Assembly (NCBI GenBank): GCA_020055655.1
Contig: JAIPUR010000017.1
Coordinates: forward strand, 1-55,941
DNA: 55,941 bases
Reading direction: 5' to 3'
Source: Methanosarcinaceae archaeon
GTDB taxonomy: Archaea; Halobacteriota; Methanosarcinia; Methanosarcinales; Methanosarcinaceae
The notes under the pieces were generated by a model. It worked only from the letters and a program-made list of their open reading frames with translations, made no database searches and had not been told where the DNA came from. Each line of letters begins with the position of its first letter. Position 1 is the stretch's first letter. This document shows, in pieces, positions 1 to 7,546 of this stretch. A program made the position numbers and the translations under genes.

Positions 1-831
1 AGAAGAGCTATTGACTTTGCACTCGAAGAAATGGGCTTTAAGATCGAAGCATCACACCACGAGGTAGCACCATCACAACACGAGATCAATTTCAGATTCG
101 GTGACGTGTTAACCACATGTGACAACATTGTGACCTTCAAGTATGTTGTAAAATCCATTGCATCACACATGGGCTACTATGCAACATTCATGCCAAAACC
201 ACTCTTTGGTGAAAATGGATCTGGTATGCACTCAAACCAGTCCCTTATGTCAAATGGAAACAATGCATTCTACGATGCAGAAAGTCCAGATGGTCTCTCT
301 AAGGTAGCAAAACAGTATACTGCTGGTCTCTTAAAGCACGTACGTGATTTCGCAGCAGTTACGAACCCAACTGTTAACTCATACAAGAGGCTTGTACCTG
401 GATACGAGGCACCTACTTACTGTACATGGTCTGCATCAAACCGAAGTTCCCTTATAAGAATCCCTGCAACAAGAGGAAAGGGTACAAGGGTAGAACTTAG
501 ATCTCCTGACCCATCATGCAATCCATACCTTGCATTCGCTGCTCAGCTTCACGCTGGTCTTGATGGTATCAAGAATGAACTTGAAGCACCTGCACCAACT
601 GATGTAAATATCTTCGATCTTACTGAAGAGGACAGGGTCGCAAGGTGTATTGAGTCACTCCCGGGAAACCTTAAGGAAGCAATTGACTTCATGAAAGGCA
701 GTGATTTTGTCAAAAATGCACTTGGTGATCATGCATATGAGAACTATATCAAAGCAAAGACCGCTGAATGGGATGACTATAAGGCTCAGGTCCACCAGTG
801 GGAAATTGACAACTATCTTAGCATCTTGTAA
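1..831 (+). CDS. glnA: Glutamine synthetase type I, C-terminal part (5' end outside window)
   Basis: Glutamine synthetase makes glutamine from glutamate, ammonium and ATP in the cytoplasm. The frame is open from base 1, so the N-terminal portion is missing. Visible catalytic-domain signatures are EASHHEVAPSQHEI (metal and glutamate site), the TFMPKPLFGENGSGMH stretch (ATP and glutamate contacts), NSYKRLVPGYEAP and the RVELRSPDPSCNPYLAFA segment. No adenylylation-site signature is seen, as usual for archaeal GSI-alpha enzymes. It is followed by a strong hairpin and then the glutamate synthase operon on the same strand. A second complete, clearly divergent glutamine synthetase gene lies at 5460-6788, so the organism has at least two. 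Product is certain; which paralogue is the main one cannot be told here. Confidence 0.97.
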   Translation, partial: RRAIDFALEEMGFKIEASHHEVAPSQHEINFRFGDVLTTCDNIVTFKYVVKSIASHMGYYATFMPKPLFGENGSGMHSNQSLMSNGNNAFYDAESPDGLSKVAKQYTAGLLKHVRDFAAVTNPTVNSYKRLVPGYEAPTYCTWSASNRSSLIRIPATRGKGTRVELRSPDPSCNPYLAFAAQLHAGLDGIKNELEAPAPTDVNIFDLTEEDRVARCIESLPGNLKEAIDFMKGSDFVKNALGDHAYENYIKAKTAEWDDYKAQVHQWEIDNYLSIL

Positions 832-847
832 GGGGATTTCTCCTTAC
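828..847 (+). terminator. Hairpin terminator after first glutamine synthetase gene
   Basis: An eight-pair stem (GTAAGGGG with CTCCTTAC, one G-T pair) closes an ATTT loop and overlaps the glnA stop codon. T-rich sequence follows (to about 880). The remaining bases up to the next gene (1030) hold AT-rich promoter-like sequence but no gene. Confidence 0.7.
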
Positions 848-1029
848 ATCCTTACATTTATTTCGAATTTTTTTATTTAAGCAGCACTTTTTCAAATGCG
901 CTGCATAGGCGTGATGCAAGTTGTTCTTGCGTCGGGAATTGACTGGAATTATGAGTTTTGCATGGTTAAATTCATATTAGGTTAATTGCATGTTATAGCC
1001 CCAATATACTAATAATCGTAGTGATCAAT

Positions 1030-2082
1030 ATGTGCGGAATTATAGGCGTCATCGATCGGAACATGTCCCTAATGGACGGCTCTAGCATAAGAGAAGCCCT
1101 GAGTCTGATGGATGAAAGAGGAAGTGGAGAAGGCGCAGGATATGTAGCCTATGGCATATATCCTGACCATGCAGACTGTTATGCGATCCACGTATTTTTT
1201 GATAATCTGGTTGAACCTAAATCTAGCGTAGATGAAATTCTACAGGACTGGGGTCACATAGTTCACCAGGAAGAGATCCCTACTTACGAGCAACCGGGTC
1301 TTAAGAAAGAGCATATATCATGGAGGTACTTCTTTAAACCAGATGCTGAACTGATGGTGGGAACCTCAAATCCCAAAGATGAGATCGTAAAATATGTTGT
1401 AATGAGGGTAAACTCTGAGATAGAAGGTGCATTAATATTCTCATCCGGGATTAACCTGGGAGTTTTCAAGGCATCAGGTTGGCCTGAGGATGTAGCTAAT
1501 TACTTCAGAATTGAGGATTACAAAGGCTACATCTGGCTTGCACACAATCGTTATCCAACCAATACATCTGGCTGGTGGGGTGGAGCACATCCATTCAATC
1601 TTCTTGACTGGTCAGTAGTACACAACGGTGAGATCACCTCCTACGGTACCAACCGTCGTTACGTAGAAAGTCATGGTTATAATTGTACCATGTTTACTGA
1701 TACTGAAGTTGTAGCTTATCTCTTCGATCTTCTGGGTAGGGAGCATGGTCTTCCTGAGGATATTGTTGTAGAAGCACTTGCAGCTCGTTTCTGGGATGAG
1801 ATCGATGAAATGCCGGAAAAGCAGGAAAAGTTCATGCGCACACTTCGTCTTACATACGGCCCTGCACTAATGAATGGTCCATTCGCTATTGTAGTAGCCA
1901 CAAATAAGGGTATTGTAGGATTTACTGACAGGATTAAGCTCAGGCCCATGGTAGTTGGTGAAAATGGTTCTCGTCTTTATATTTCCAGTGAAGAGGCAGC
2001 TATTCGTGTAATGGATCCTGATGTAGAATCGATCTATATGCCAAGAGCAGGTGAGCCTGTGATCGGGAGGGTTATAGAATGA
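1030..2082 (+). CDS. Glutamate synthase, class II glutamine amidotransferase subunit (archaeal split GltB domain 1)
   Basis: This subunit hydrolyses glutamine to release ammonia for the FMN-bearing glutamate synthase subunit encoded next. The start is fixed by biology and by the ribosome site: ATG at 1030 gives Met-Cys-Gly-Ile-Ile-Gly, placing the catalytic N-terminal cysteine right after the initiator, and GTGATC (1021-1026), which pairs with the archaeal 16S 3' end, lies just upstream. An upstream GTG at 1021 is that ribosome site and not a start. The typical Ntn-amidotransferase HNRYPTNTSGWW and VVHNGEITSY motifs are seen at about residues 173-205. The 350-residue length matches the stand-alone archaeal amidotransferase subunit. 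The stop overlaps the next gene by 4 bases. Confidence 0.93.
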   Translation: MCGIIGVIDRNMSLMDGSSIREALSLMDERGSGEGAGYVAYGIYPDHADCYAIHVFFDNLVEPKSSVDEILQDWGHIVHQEEIPTYEQPGLKKEHISWRYFFKPDAELMVGTSNPKDEIVKYVVMRVNSEIEGALIFSSGINLGVFKASGWPEDVANYFRIEDYKGYIWLAHNRYPTNTSGWWGGAHPFNLLDWSVVHNGEITSYGTNRRYVESHGYNCTMFTDTEVVAYLFDLLGREHGLPEDIVVEALAARFWDEIDEMPEKQEKFMRTLRLTYGPALMNGPFAIVVATNKGIVGFTDRIKLRPMVVGENGSRLYISSEEAAIRVMDPDVESIYMPRAGEPVIGRVIE

Positions 2083-3590
2083 GTCTTGGAAGTGTTCCTC
2101 TTAAATATAAAATAAGCATTGATCGTGACCAGTGCATGAAATGTATGCGCTGTGTTGACAACTGTTCATATGGTGTATACAGAATTGAAGATGACAAGAT
2201 CATCATTGATTCAAGAAAATGTACTGCATGTCACCGCTGTATTTCCATGTGTCCAAGGGATGCAATAACCCTTCAGGAAAGACCGGTAGATTATCGCAGT
2301 CATCCATTATGGACCGTTGAAGCACGTGAAGATGTAATAAACCAGGCTCGTACGGGAAAGATTATCCTTGCGGGAATGGGTAATGCAGTCGATTATCCAA
2401 TTATTTTCGACAGGCTTGTGCTTGATGCCTGTCAGGTTACAAATCCAAGTATCGATCCTTTGAGAGAGCCAATGGAGCTTAGGACCTATCTTGGTAAGAA
2501 GCCTTCAAAGATCGAATTTACAAGAGATGATAAGGGAGACATTGACCTTAAAACGGAGTTGACTCCAAATCTCAAACTCGATACACCACTTATGATAGGT
2601 CACATGAGTTATGGTGCTATCAGTCTTAACGCTCAACTGAGTATTGCAAAAGCAGCAAAAAAGAGCGGAACTTTCATGGGGACCGGAGAAGGTGGGATGC
2701 ATGAGGCTATCTATCCATATCAGGACCACAGCATTGTCCAGATAGCATCCGGCCGTTTTGGTGTTAATATTGATTACCTTGAGCGTGGCGCTGCAATTGA
2801 AATTAAGGTGGGACAGGGAGCAAAACCGGGAATAGGTGGCCACCTGCCTGGAGAGAAGGTATGTACAGATGTATCCTGTACTCGAATGATCCCATTAGGT
2901 TCAGATGCTATTAGTCCTGCTCCTCATCACGATATTTACAGTATAGAAGATCTCGCGCAGCTTGTGCGCAGTCTTAAGGAAGCAACAGAGTGGAAGAAGC
3001 CTGTATTCGTAAAGATCGCAGCAGTTCATAACGTTGCAGCTATTGCAGCAGGTATTGCTCGTTCAGATGCAGATGCAGTTGTAATCGATGGTTTCAAAGG
3101 TGGTACAGGTGCCGCGCCTAAGGTATTCAGGGACAGTGTAGGTATGCCCATCGAAGCTGCCGTTGCAGCGGTTGATCAGAAGCTCAACGATCAGGGAATA
3201 AGGAACGAAGTCTCTGTGATAGCCAGTGGTGGTATCCGTAACAGTGGTGATCTTGCAAAATCCATTGCACTTGGTGCAGATGCAGTTTACATCGGAACGG
3301 CTTCACTTATCGCTCTGGGTTGCAGGGTTTGTGGAAATTGCTACCGTGGTCTTTGCCCATGGGGTATTGCAACACAGCGTGAGGACCTTGTTGATCGTAT
3401 CGATCCGGAAGTAGGTTCTGAACATGTGGCAAATCTCATCCAAGGGTGGACCCTTGAACTCAGTGAACTCATGGGTGCGGCAGGTCTTAACAGCATTGAA
3501 AGTTTACGTGGTAACCGTAGCCGTCTTCGCAGCTACATGCTAGACGAAGGTCTTATGGATGTACTGCAGGTAGATTCAGTGGGGGCATGA
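2079..3590 (+). CDS. gltB: Glutamate synthase, ferredoxin-fused FMN synthase subunit (archaeal GltB domain 2)
   Basis: This is the central glutamate synthase subunit: it combines 2-oxoglutarate with ammonia on FMN to give glutamate. The N terminus (about residues 10-65) holds two [4Fe-4S] motifs, CMKCMRCVDNC and CTACHRCISMC, followed by an FMN-binding TIM barrel. Barrel signatures are KVGQGAKPGIGGHLPG, the DGFKGGTGAAP phosphate/FMN loop, and IASGGIRNSGD. Near the C terminus CRVCGNCYRGLCPWG provides the cluster cysteines typical of glutamate synthase. The 503 residues agree with archaeal-type enzymes, in which the bacterial large subunit is split into separate polypeptides. It sits between the amidotransferase and GXGXG subunits with 4-base overlap and 4-base gap, so all are co-translated. 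The source of electrons is probably the FrhB-like protein at the operon end. Confidence 0.94.
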   Translation: MSLGSVPLKYKISIDRDQCMKCMRCVDNCSYGVYRIEDDKIIIDSRKCTACHRCISMCPRDAITLQERPVDYRSHPLWTVEAREDVINQARTGKIILAGMGNAVDYPIIFDRLVLDACQVTNPSIDPLREPMELRTYLGKKPSKIEFTRDDKGDIDLKTELTPNLKLDTPLMIGHMSYGAISLNAQLSIAKAAKKSGTFMGTGEGGMHEAIYPYQDHSIVQIASGRFGVNIDYLERGAAIEIKVGQGAKPGIGGHLPGEKVCTDVSCTRMIPLGSDAISPAPHHDIYSIEDLAQLVRSLKEATEWKKPVFVKIAAVHNVAAIAAGIARSDADAVVIDGFKGGTGAAPKVFRDSVGMPIEAAVAAVDQKLNDQGIRNEVSVIASGGIRNSGDLAKSIALGADAVYIGTASLIALGCRVCGNCYRGLCPWGIATQREDLVDRIDPEVGSEHVANLIQGWTLELSELMGAAGLNSIESLRGNRSRLRSYMLDEGLMDVLQVDSVGA

Positions 3591-3594
3591 TCTT

Positions 3595-4338
3595 ATGGAA
3601 CCATTAGTAATCGATGCTAAAGGTATGCATTACACTCCACTGAACAAAAAGATACGTTCGGCTGTGGCTTTAGGTGTGAAAGAGATTGTTATTAATAATG
3701 TTCGTGGACAGCGCTTCATTGCAAATGGCCTAAGGGGGCATGATGTAAAGATCACCATCAATGGTGTCCCCGGCGGCGACCTCTGTATGTTCATGAGCGG
3801 ACCTGAATGTGTCGTTTATGGTAATACAGATCATGCATCAGGAAATACCATGGACAGCGGAACTCTGGTGATTCACGGAAGTGGCGGAGATGCCGTGGCA
3901 CACAGTATGCGTGGTGGAAAGGTATTCGTTCGCGATAATATTGGCTACCGAGGTGGAATTCACATGAAGCAGTATGGTTTGAAACGTCCCATACTTGCTG
4001 TTGGTGGAACATCCCACTCATTCCTTGGTGAATACATGGCTGGTGGAATTGTCCTCGTACTCGGAATAGGACGCGAAGTATCTGTGCAGGACCGTGGAAT
4101 TGGCAGTGGTATCCATGGTGGGGAAATTGTAATTCGCGGTGATGTTGATGAGAAGCTGCTTGGTGTGGGTGCCAAGAAGGTTGATTTCACTGAAGAGGAT
4201 CTGGAAAGATTATCTCCTGTAATTAAAGAGTTCTGTGAGAAATTCGATATTGATCCGACTCCATTTTTGGACACAAATTATTCTCGTATCGTTCCTGCGA
4301 GCAGTAGGCCATTTGCAGGTAAATACACATGGGAGTGA
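3595..4338 (+). CDS. Glutamate synthase, GXGXG beta-helix subunit (archaeal GltB domain 3)
   Basis: This corresponds to the C-terminal right-handed beta-helix of bacterial GltB, which packs between the amidotransferase and synthase domains and holds the ammonia channel together. The family's repeated glycine turns are visible throughout (NGVPGGDLC, HGSGGDAVAHSMRGG, RGGIHMKQY, GGTSHSFLGEYMAGG, GSGIHGGEIVIRG). The same fold occurs in FwdC/FmdC of formylmethanofuran dehydrogenase, but the position directly after the FMN subunit makes glutamate synthase the clear choice. A purine-rich site with ATGATC precedes the ATG. The frame ends at 4338, overlapping only the untranslated ribosome-site region of the next gene. 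Confidence 0.92.
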   Translation: MEPLVIDAKGMHYTPLNKKIRSAVALGVKEIVINNVRGQRFIANGLRGHDVKITINGVPGGDLCMFMSGPECVVYGNTDHASGNTMDSGTLVIHGSGGDAVAHSMRGGKVFVRDNIGYRGGIHMKQYGLKRPILAVGGTSHSFLGEYMAGGIVLVLGIGREVSVQDRGIGSGIHGGEIVIRGDVDEKLLGVGAKKVDFTEEDLERLSPVIKEFCEKFDIDPTPFLDTNYSRIVPASSRPFAGKYTWE

Positions 4339-4343
4339 TCACA

Positions 4344-5363
4344 ATGGGTAAAAATTATCTTGATCTTAAAGCAGAGGTATGGGACACCGGAAAATGTGCA
4401 TCATGTGGTGCATGTATTGCTGTATGTCCTGCCGATGCACTATATTTTGAAACGGGAAAGGATTCTACCAATCCTATCAACAATGGTTATTGTAAAGATG
4501 CAAACGATGGTGTGCCATGTGGTGCATGCTATGAGGTATGTCCAAGGCTTGAGGCATTACCTGCTGAACTTGTTGGTGATCATATCAGTATAGTATCTGC
4601 AAAGTCTGAATTCACAGTTGAAAAAATGCAGAGCGGTGGTGCAGTATCTGCACTACTGGTAAACGCATTGGACCAGGGTATGATCGATGCTGTAGTTACA
4701 GTTACCTCCGATCCATGGACATTGAAATCATCCTCAACTGTTATCACTTCAAGTGATGCATTGATCCACAACGCTGGAAGTAGGTACAATTGGTGGGTTC
4801 CACTGGTAGCTTCTCTTAAGGAAGCTGTTATCAAACGCAAGTTCACCAATATTGCAGTTGTAGGTGTGCCATGTGTTGTTGAATCTATTCATAACATGCG
4901 CAAGAGTGATCTTGATATTCTCAGACCTTTCAAGAAATATATCCGCCTTGTAGTCGGATTGTTCTGTACTGAGACATTTGATTACGAGAAACTTGTGCAG
5001 GACAAACTTATCAAAGAAAGACAGATGAATCCTCTGGATATCGTCAAGTTTGATGTCACAGGTAAATTGGAGATCACCTTGAAAGATGAGTCAGTCACGA
5101 TCATTCCTCTTAAGGATATAGATGATTGCGTACGTCCAGGATGCCACATCTGTACTGACCTGACTGCATTGCATTCTGATGTTTCAGCAGGTTCTGTGGG
5201 AACGCCAAATGGATCTACAACTCTTATCATTCGCAACACAGTAGGCGAACAATTCGTGAACAGTGCTGTTGAAAATGGTGAACTCCTCATCGGGGATGAG
5301 GTTGATATGGTACCTATTGAGAAATTGTCTGCAAAGAAGCTCAAGAGAATGCAGGAAGAATGA
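4344..5363 (+). CDS. FrhB-like coenzyme F420 (de)hydrogenase subunit in the glutamate synthase operon
   Basis: FrhB-family proteins carry FAD and iron-sulfur clusters and pass electrons between F420 and a partner enzyme. Two cluster motifs stand at the N terminus (CASCGACIAVC, and CGACYEVCP after an insertion), followed by the FrhB core with GGAVSALL, VGVPCVVESIHNMRK, the GLFCTETFDYEKL segment and CHICTDLTALHSDVSAG near the end. The ATG at 4344 is preferred over the one at 4329 because GTGATC lies at 4333-4338, just before it; this gives 339 residues. As last gene of the split glutamate synthase operon it most likely feeds F420H2 electrons to the FMN subunit, replacing the NAD(P)H-binding GltD subunit, which is absent here. 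Family is certain; the partnership is inferred from gene order. Confidence 0.85.
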   Translation: MGKNYLDLKAEVWDTGKCASCGACIAVCPADALYFETGKDSTNPINNGYCKDANDGVPCGACYEVCPRLEALPAELVGDHISIVSAKSEFTVEKMQSGGAVSALLVNALDQGMIDAVVTVTSDPWTLKSSSTVITSSDALIHNAGSRYNWWVPLVASLKEAVIKRKFTNIAVVGVPCVVESIHNMRKSDLDILRPFKKYIRLVVGLFCTETFDYEKLVQDKLIKERQMNPLDIVKFDVTGKLEITLKDESVTIIPLKDIDDCVRPGCHICTDLTALHSDVSAGSVGTPNGSTTLIIRNTVGEQFVNSAVENGELLIGDEVDMVPIEKLSAKKLKRMQEE

Positions 5364-5382
5364 TCTAAATAATATTGTGTTA

Positions 5383-5414
5383 CAGATGTGGTGTTAATGA
5401 AAACATCACATCTG
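5383..5414 (+). terminator. Hairpin terminator of the glutamate synthase operon
   Basis: CAGATGTG pairs with CACATCTG and the stem extends three further pairs with one G-T. The loop is about ten bases. A T-rich run (GATTTTTGTTCTTTTTC) follows. It lies between converging genes and may serve both strands. Confidence 0.75.
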
Positions 5415-5459
5415 GATTTGATTTTTGTTCTTTTTCTAATTATTTAATTAGGCCATAGG

Positions 5460-6788
5460 TTATATGGTGTTTAGATAACGTTTAATTTCCCATTCATGTA
5501 CTTCCTTACGGTAAGCATCCCATTCTGCCTTTGCAAGCCTGAGTATATTATCATGTACGTGATGCCCAAGTTTTTCCTTCAGTAATTCATCTTTTTCAAT
5601 GTACTCTGTACTTTCATTGAGAGTAACTGGTAAGGTTTCAATTCCTTTTTCTTTAAGCTGCTGTTCTGTAAAATCAAATATATTGTAATCAACCATATTT
5701 CCGGGGTCCTTCTTATTTTTAATTCCATCAAGACCCGCAGCAAGCGTTGCTGCAAATGTCAGGTATGGATTGCATGAAGGATCAGGATTACGCAGTTCAA
5801 CTCTTGTACTGTTTCCACGAGCAGAAGGTATGCGAACAAGGGAACTGCGATTTGCTCCTGACCATGTGATGTAAACAGGTGCTTCATAACCCGGAACAAG
5901 TCTCTTGTATGAGTTTACCAATGGATTTGAAATACAGCATATTGCTTTTATGTGATCTAATACGCCAGCAATAAAGTGTCTGGCAGTATCGCTAATTTCC
6001 ATGTCCCCTTCTGGGTCATAAAATGCGTTCTTTCCGTCTTTTGATAATGAGACGTTTATGTGCATTCCTGAACCGCAATCATTTGCAATTGGTTTTGGCA
6101 TAAAGGTCGCGTGAAGTCCATGCATTTTTGCGATGGTCTTTGTAACGTATTTGAATGTCACTACGTTATCAGCAGTTGTTAGTGCATCGCCGTACTTGAA
6201 ATCGATCTCATGTTGACCAAAAGCAACTTCATGATGGGATGCTTCGATATCAAAATTGAGTTCTGTAAGTGTAAGCACTATGTCTCTTCTAATGTCTTCG
6301 CTAAGGTCTGTTGGTGCAAATTCAAAGTACCTTCCAAAATCATGTGGTGTCGTGGTGGCGACATCTCCGTCTTTTTTGAACAAGAAAAATTCAAGTTCAG
6401 GACCAACATTTAATTCAAATCCCATTTCTTTTGCTTCGTTCATTACCTTTTTGAGCACATATCTTGGATCGGCTTCAAAAGGCCTGCCATCTGGAAGATG
6501 GATGTCGCAGATCATTCTGGCAACAACACTCTTTTCTTTACTCCATGGAAGGACTACAAAGGTTTTGATGTCAGGTTTTAAGATCATATCAGATTCATCG
6601 ATCCTGACCATACCTTCAATTGAAGATCCATCAAATGAGATCCCGACAGTCAATGCCTTTTCTATTTGCGTAACTGGGATCTCTACATCTTTTACGACAC
6701 CCAATGTATCTGTAAATTGTAATCGAATGAATTTAACATTTAGAGTTTCAATTGCCTTGATTACATCTTCTTTGCTGTTGGTCATCAT
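5460..6788 (-). CDS. glnA: Glutamine synthetase type I (second, complete copy)
   Basis: A complete 442-residue GSI-alpha type glutamine synthetase. The beta-grasp N-terminal domain (about 10-100) is followed by the catalytic domain with FDGSSIEG (residues 52-59), GPELEFFLF, EASHHEVAFGQHEID, the ATP-site MPKPIANDCGSGMH, and RVELRNPDPSCNPY. An arginine shortly after FDGSSIEG (MVRIDESDM) is the position linked to glutamine feedback inhibition in GSI-alpha enzymes. The start could be either of two adjacent ATG codons. It is convergent with the glutamate synthase operon. A TATA-like element (ACTATAATTATAG) lies about 80-100 bases upstream of the start. Methanosarcinaceae often have two glnA genes under different nitrogen control; which role this copy plays cannot be read from sequence. 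Confidence 0.97.
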   Translation of the reverse strand: MMTNSKEDVIKAIETLNVKFIRLQFTDTLGVVKDVEIPVTQIEKALTVGISFDGSSIEGMVRIDESDMILKPDIKTFVVLPWSKEKSVVARMICDIHLPDGRPFEADPRYVLKKVMNEAKEMGFELNVGPELEFFLFKKDGDVATTTPHDFGRYFEFAPTDLSEDIRRDIVLTLTELNFDIEASHHEVAFGQHEIDFKYGDALTTADNVVTFKYVTKTIAKMHGLHATFMPKPIANDCGSGMHINVSLSKDGKNAFYDPEGDMEISDTARHFIAGVLDHIKAICCISNPLVNSYKRLVPGYEAPVYITWSGANRSSLVRIPSARGNSTRVELRNPDPSCNPYLTFAATLAAGLDGIKNKKDPGNMVDYNIFDFTEQQLKEKGIETLPVTLNESTEYIEKDELLKEKLGHHVHDNILRLAKAEWDAYRKEVHEWEIKRYLNTI

Positions 6789-7089
6789 TGTTGAATCGCC
6801 CGTTGGTTTTTCTTATTCCTGGAAAGTTCATGAAAGATTTTCTGTATATTCTGCTATCTGAATTTCTTTTCTATAATTATAGTTTGCTATTTGAGAACTA
6901 ATAAGATGAACCCATGAGGTATATCTCAGAGTAAGTTTTGACCAGGTCAGAGAAGATATATCGTTAGAACAAGAAGCTAAATAAGTCCCTATTGGCAGGA
7001 TATCAATTAAAAAATACTTTTTAGGCTGAAAGTGCTGGTATAATCACTTTCATCCCAATTTATCTGGAATGTAATATTATTAATTATTA
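6789..7089. other. Intergenic region upstream of second glnA
   Basis: This AT-rich stretch contains the glnA promoter at its left end (TATA-like sequence near 6875-6890, read on the minus strand) and the 3' flank of the small gene at 7090-7236. I see no gene, tRNA or clear repeat in it. A TTTCCAGGAAT near-palindrome lies about 30-40 bases before the glnA start and is a weak operator candidate. Confidence 0.4.
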
Positions 7090-7236
7090 TTAATTCCGTG
7101 TTCGCTTGAAGATGGCTTTTTTTTCCCATATTGAAACCAGTTCCCATCCGCGATCACCCAGATAAAAAAGCTGATTCTCAAGGTTGTCATGATCCATATG
7201 TTCTGTGGTGTATTCCCAATTTTTCATATATTCCAT
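7090..7236 (-). CDS. Small 48-residue protein, DUF4177-like
   Basis: A short gene on the minus strand. It opens with ATG at 7236, preceded at normal spacing by TTGGAGTGA, and ends with TAA at 7090. The product has the pattern of the DUF4177 family of tiny alpha/beta proteins: an aromatic N-terminal strand (NWEYTTEHM), a short amphipathic helix with LENQLFYLGDRGWELVSI, then a basic end (KKAIFKRTR). The GxxGWELVS core is the hallmark of that family. Function is unknown. A TATA-like GTTATATAC lies some 65-70 bases upstream of the start. The good ribosome site, promoter and family-like core argue that it is real. Confidence 0.65.
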   Translation of the reverse strand: MEYMKNWEYTTEHMDHDNLENQLFYLGDRGWELVSIWEKKAIFKRTRN

Positions 7237-7546
7237 TATTTCACTCCAACTAGTATTTTCATTTACTTTTTTGATGGTTCAATATTTACAAATTATCGTG
7301 CTAGTATATAACACTATCGCGAGTTTATAATGATTAATCATGAACGGCACTCGGATGTCATCTTCCGTATTTGTACCTAATAAATACCATTTGAACATGA
7401 AAAATGATGTCAAAAATTTATAAATATTGATAAGCCCACACTTGTTTCACTATTAAAGCTACAAAGCGGCAAGGGAATAACTGATTTCAAAATCACACAA
7501 ATGCCAGCATTAGTAAAATAGCTTCAAAATACAGGAAGTAAACAAT
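7237..7546. promoter_or_regulatory. Divergent promoter region of the DUF4177-like gene and the FMN glutamate-synthase-like gene
   Basis: The region carries a perfect 12-base palindrome ATGATTAATCAT at 7330-7341 and an AAATTTATAAATATTG TATA box around 7413-7427 for the plus-strand gene, implying a leader of roughly 100 bases. TTCCGTATTTGTACC at 7363-7377 resembles the element at the nifH and amtB promoters (TTCCGTTGTACC and TCCGTCTACC) but lies upstream of the TATA box, so any shared regulator is uncertain. The gene's ribosome site is AGGAAGT just before 7547. Confidence 0.45.

Noticed and set aside
3595-4338. FwdC/FmdC subunit of formylmethanofuran dehydrogenase
   Set aside because: The fold is shared, but the gene lies in a complete split glutamate synthase operon without other fwd genes.
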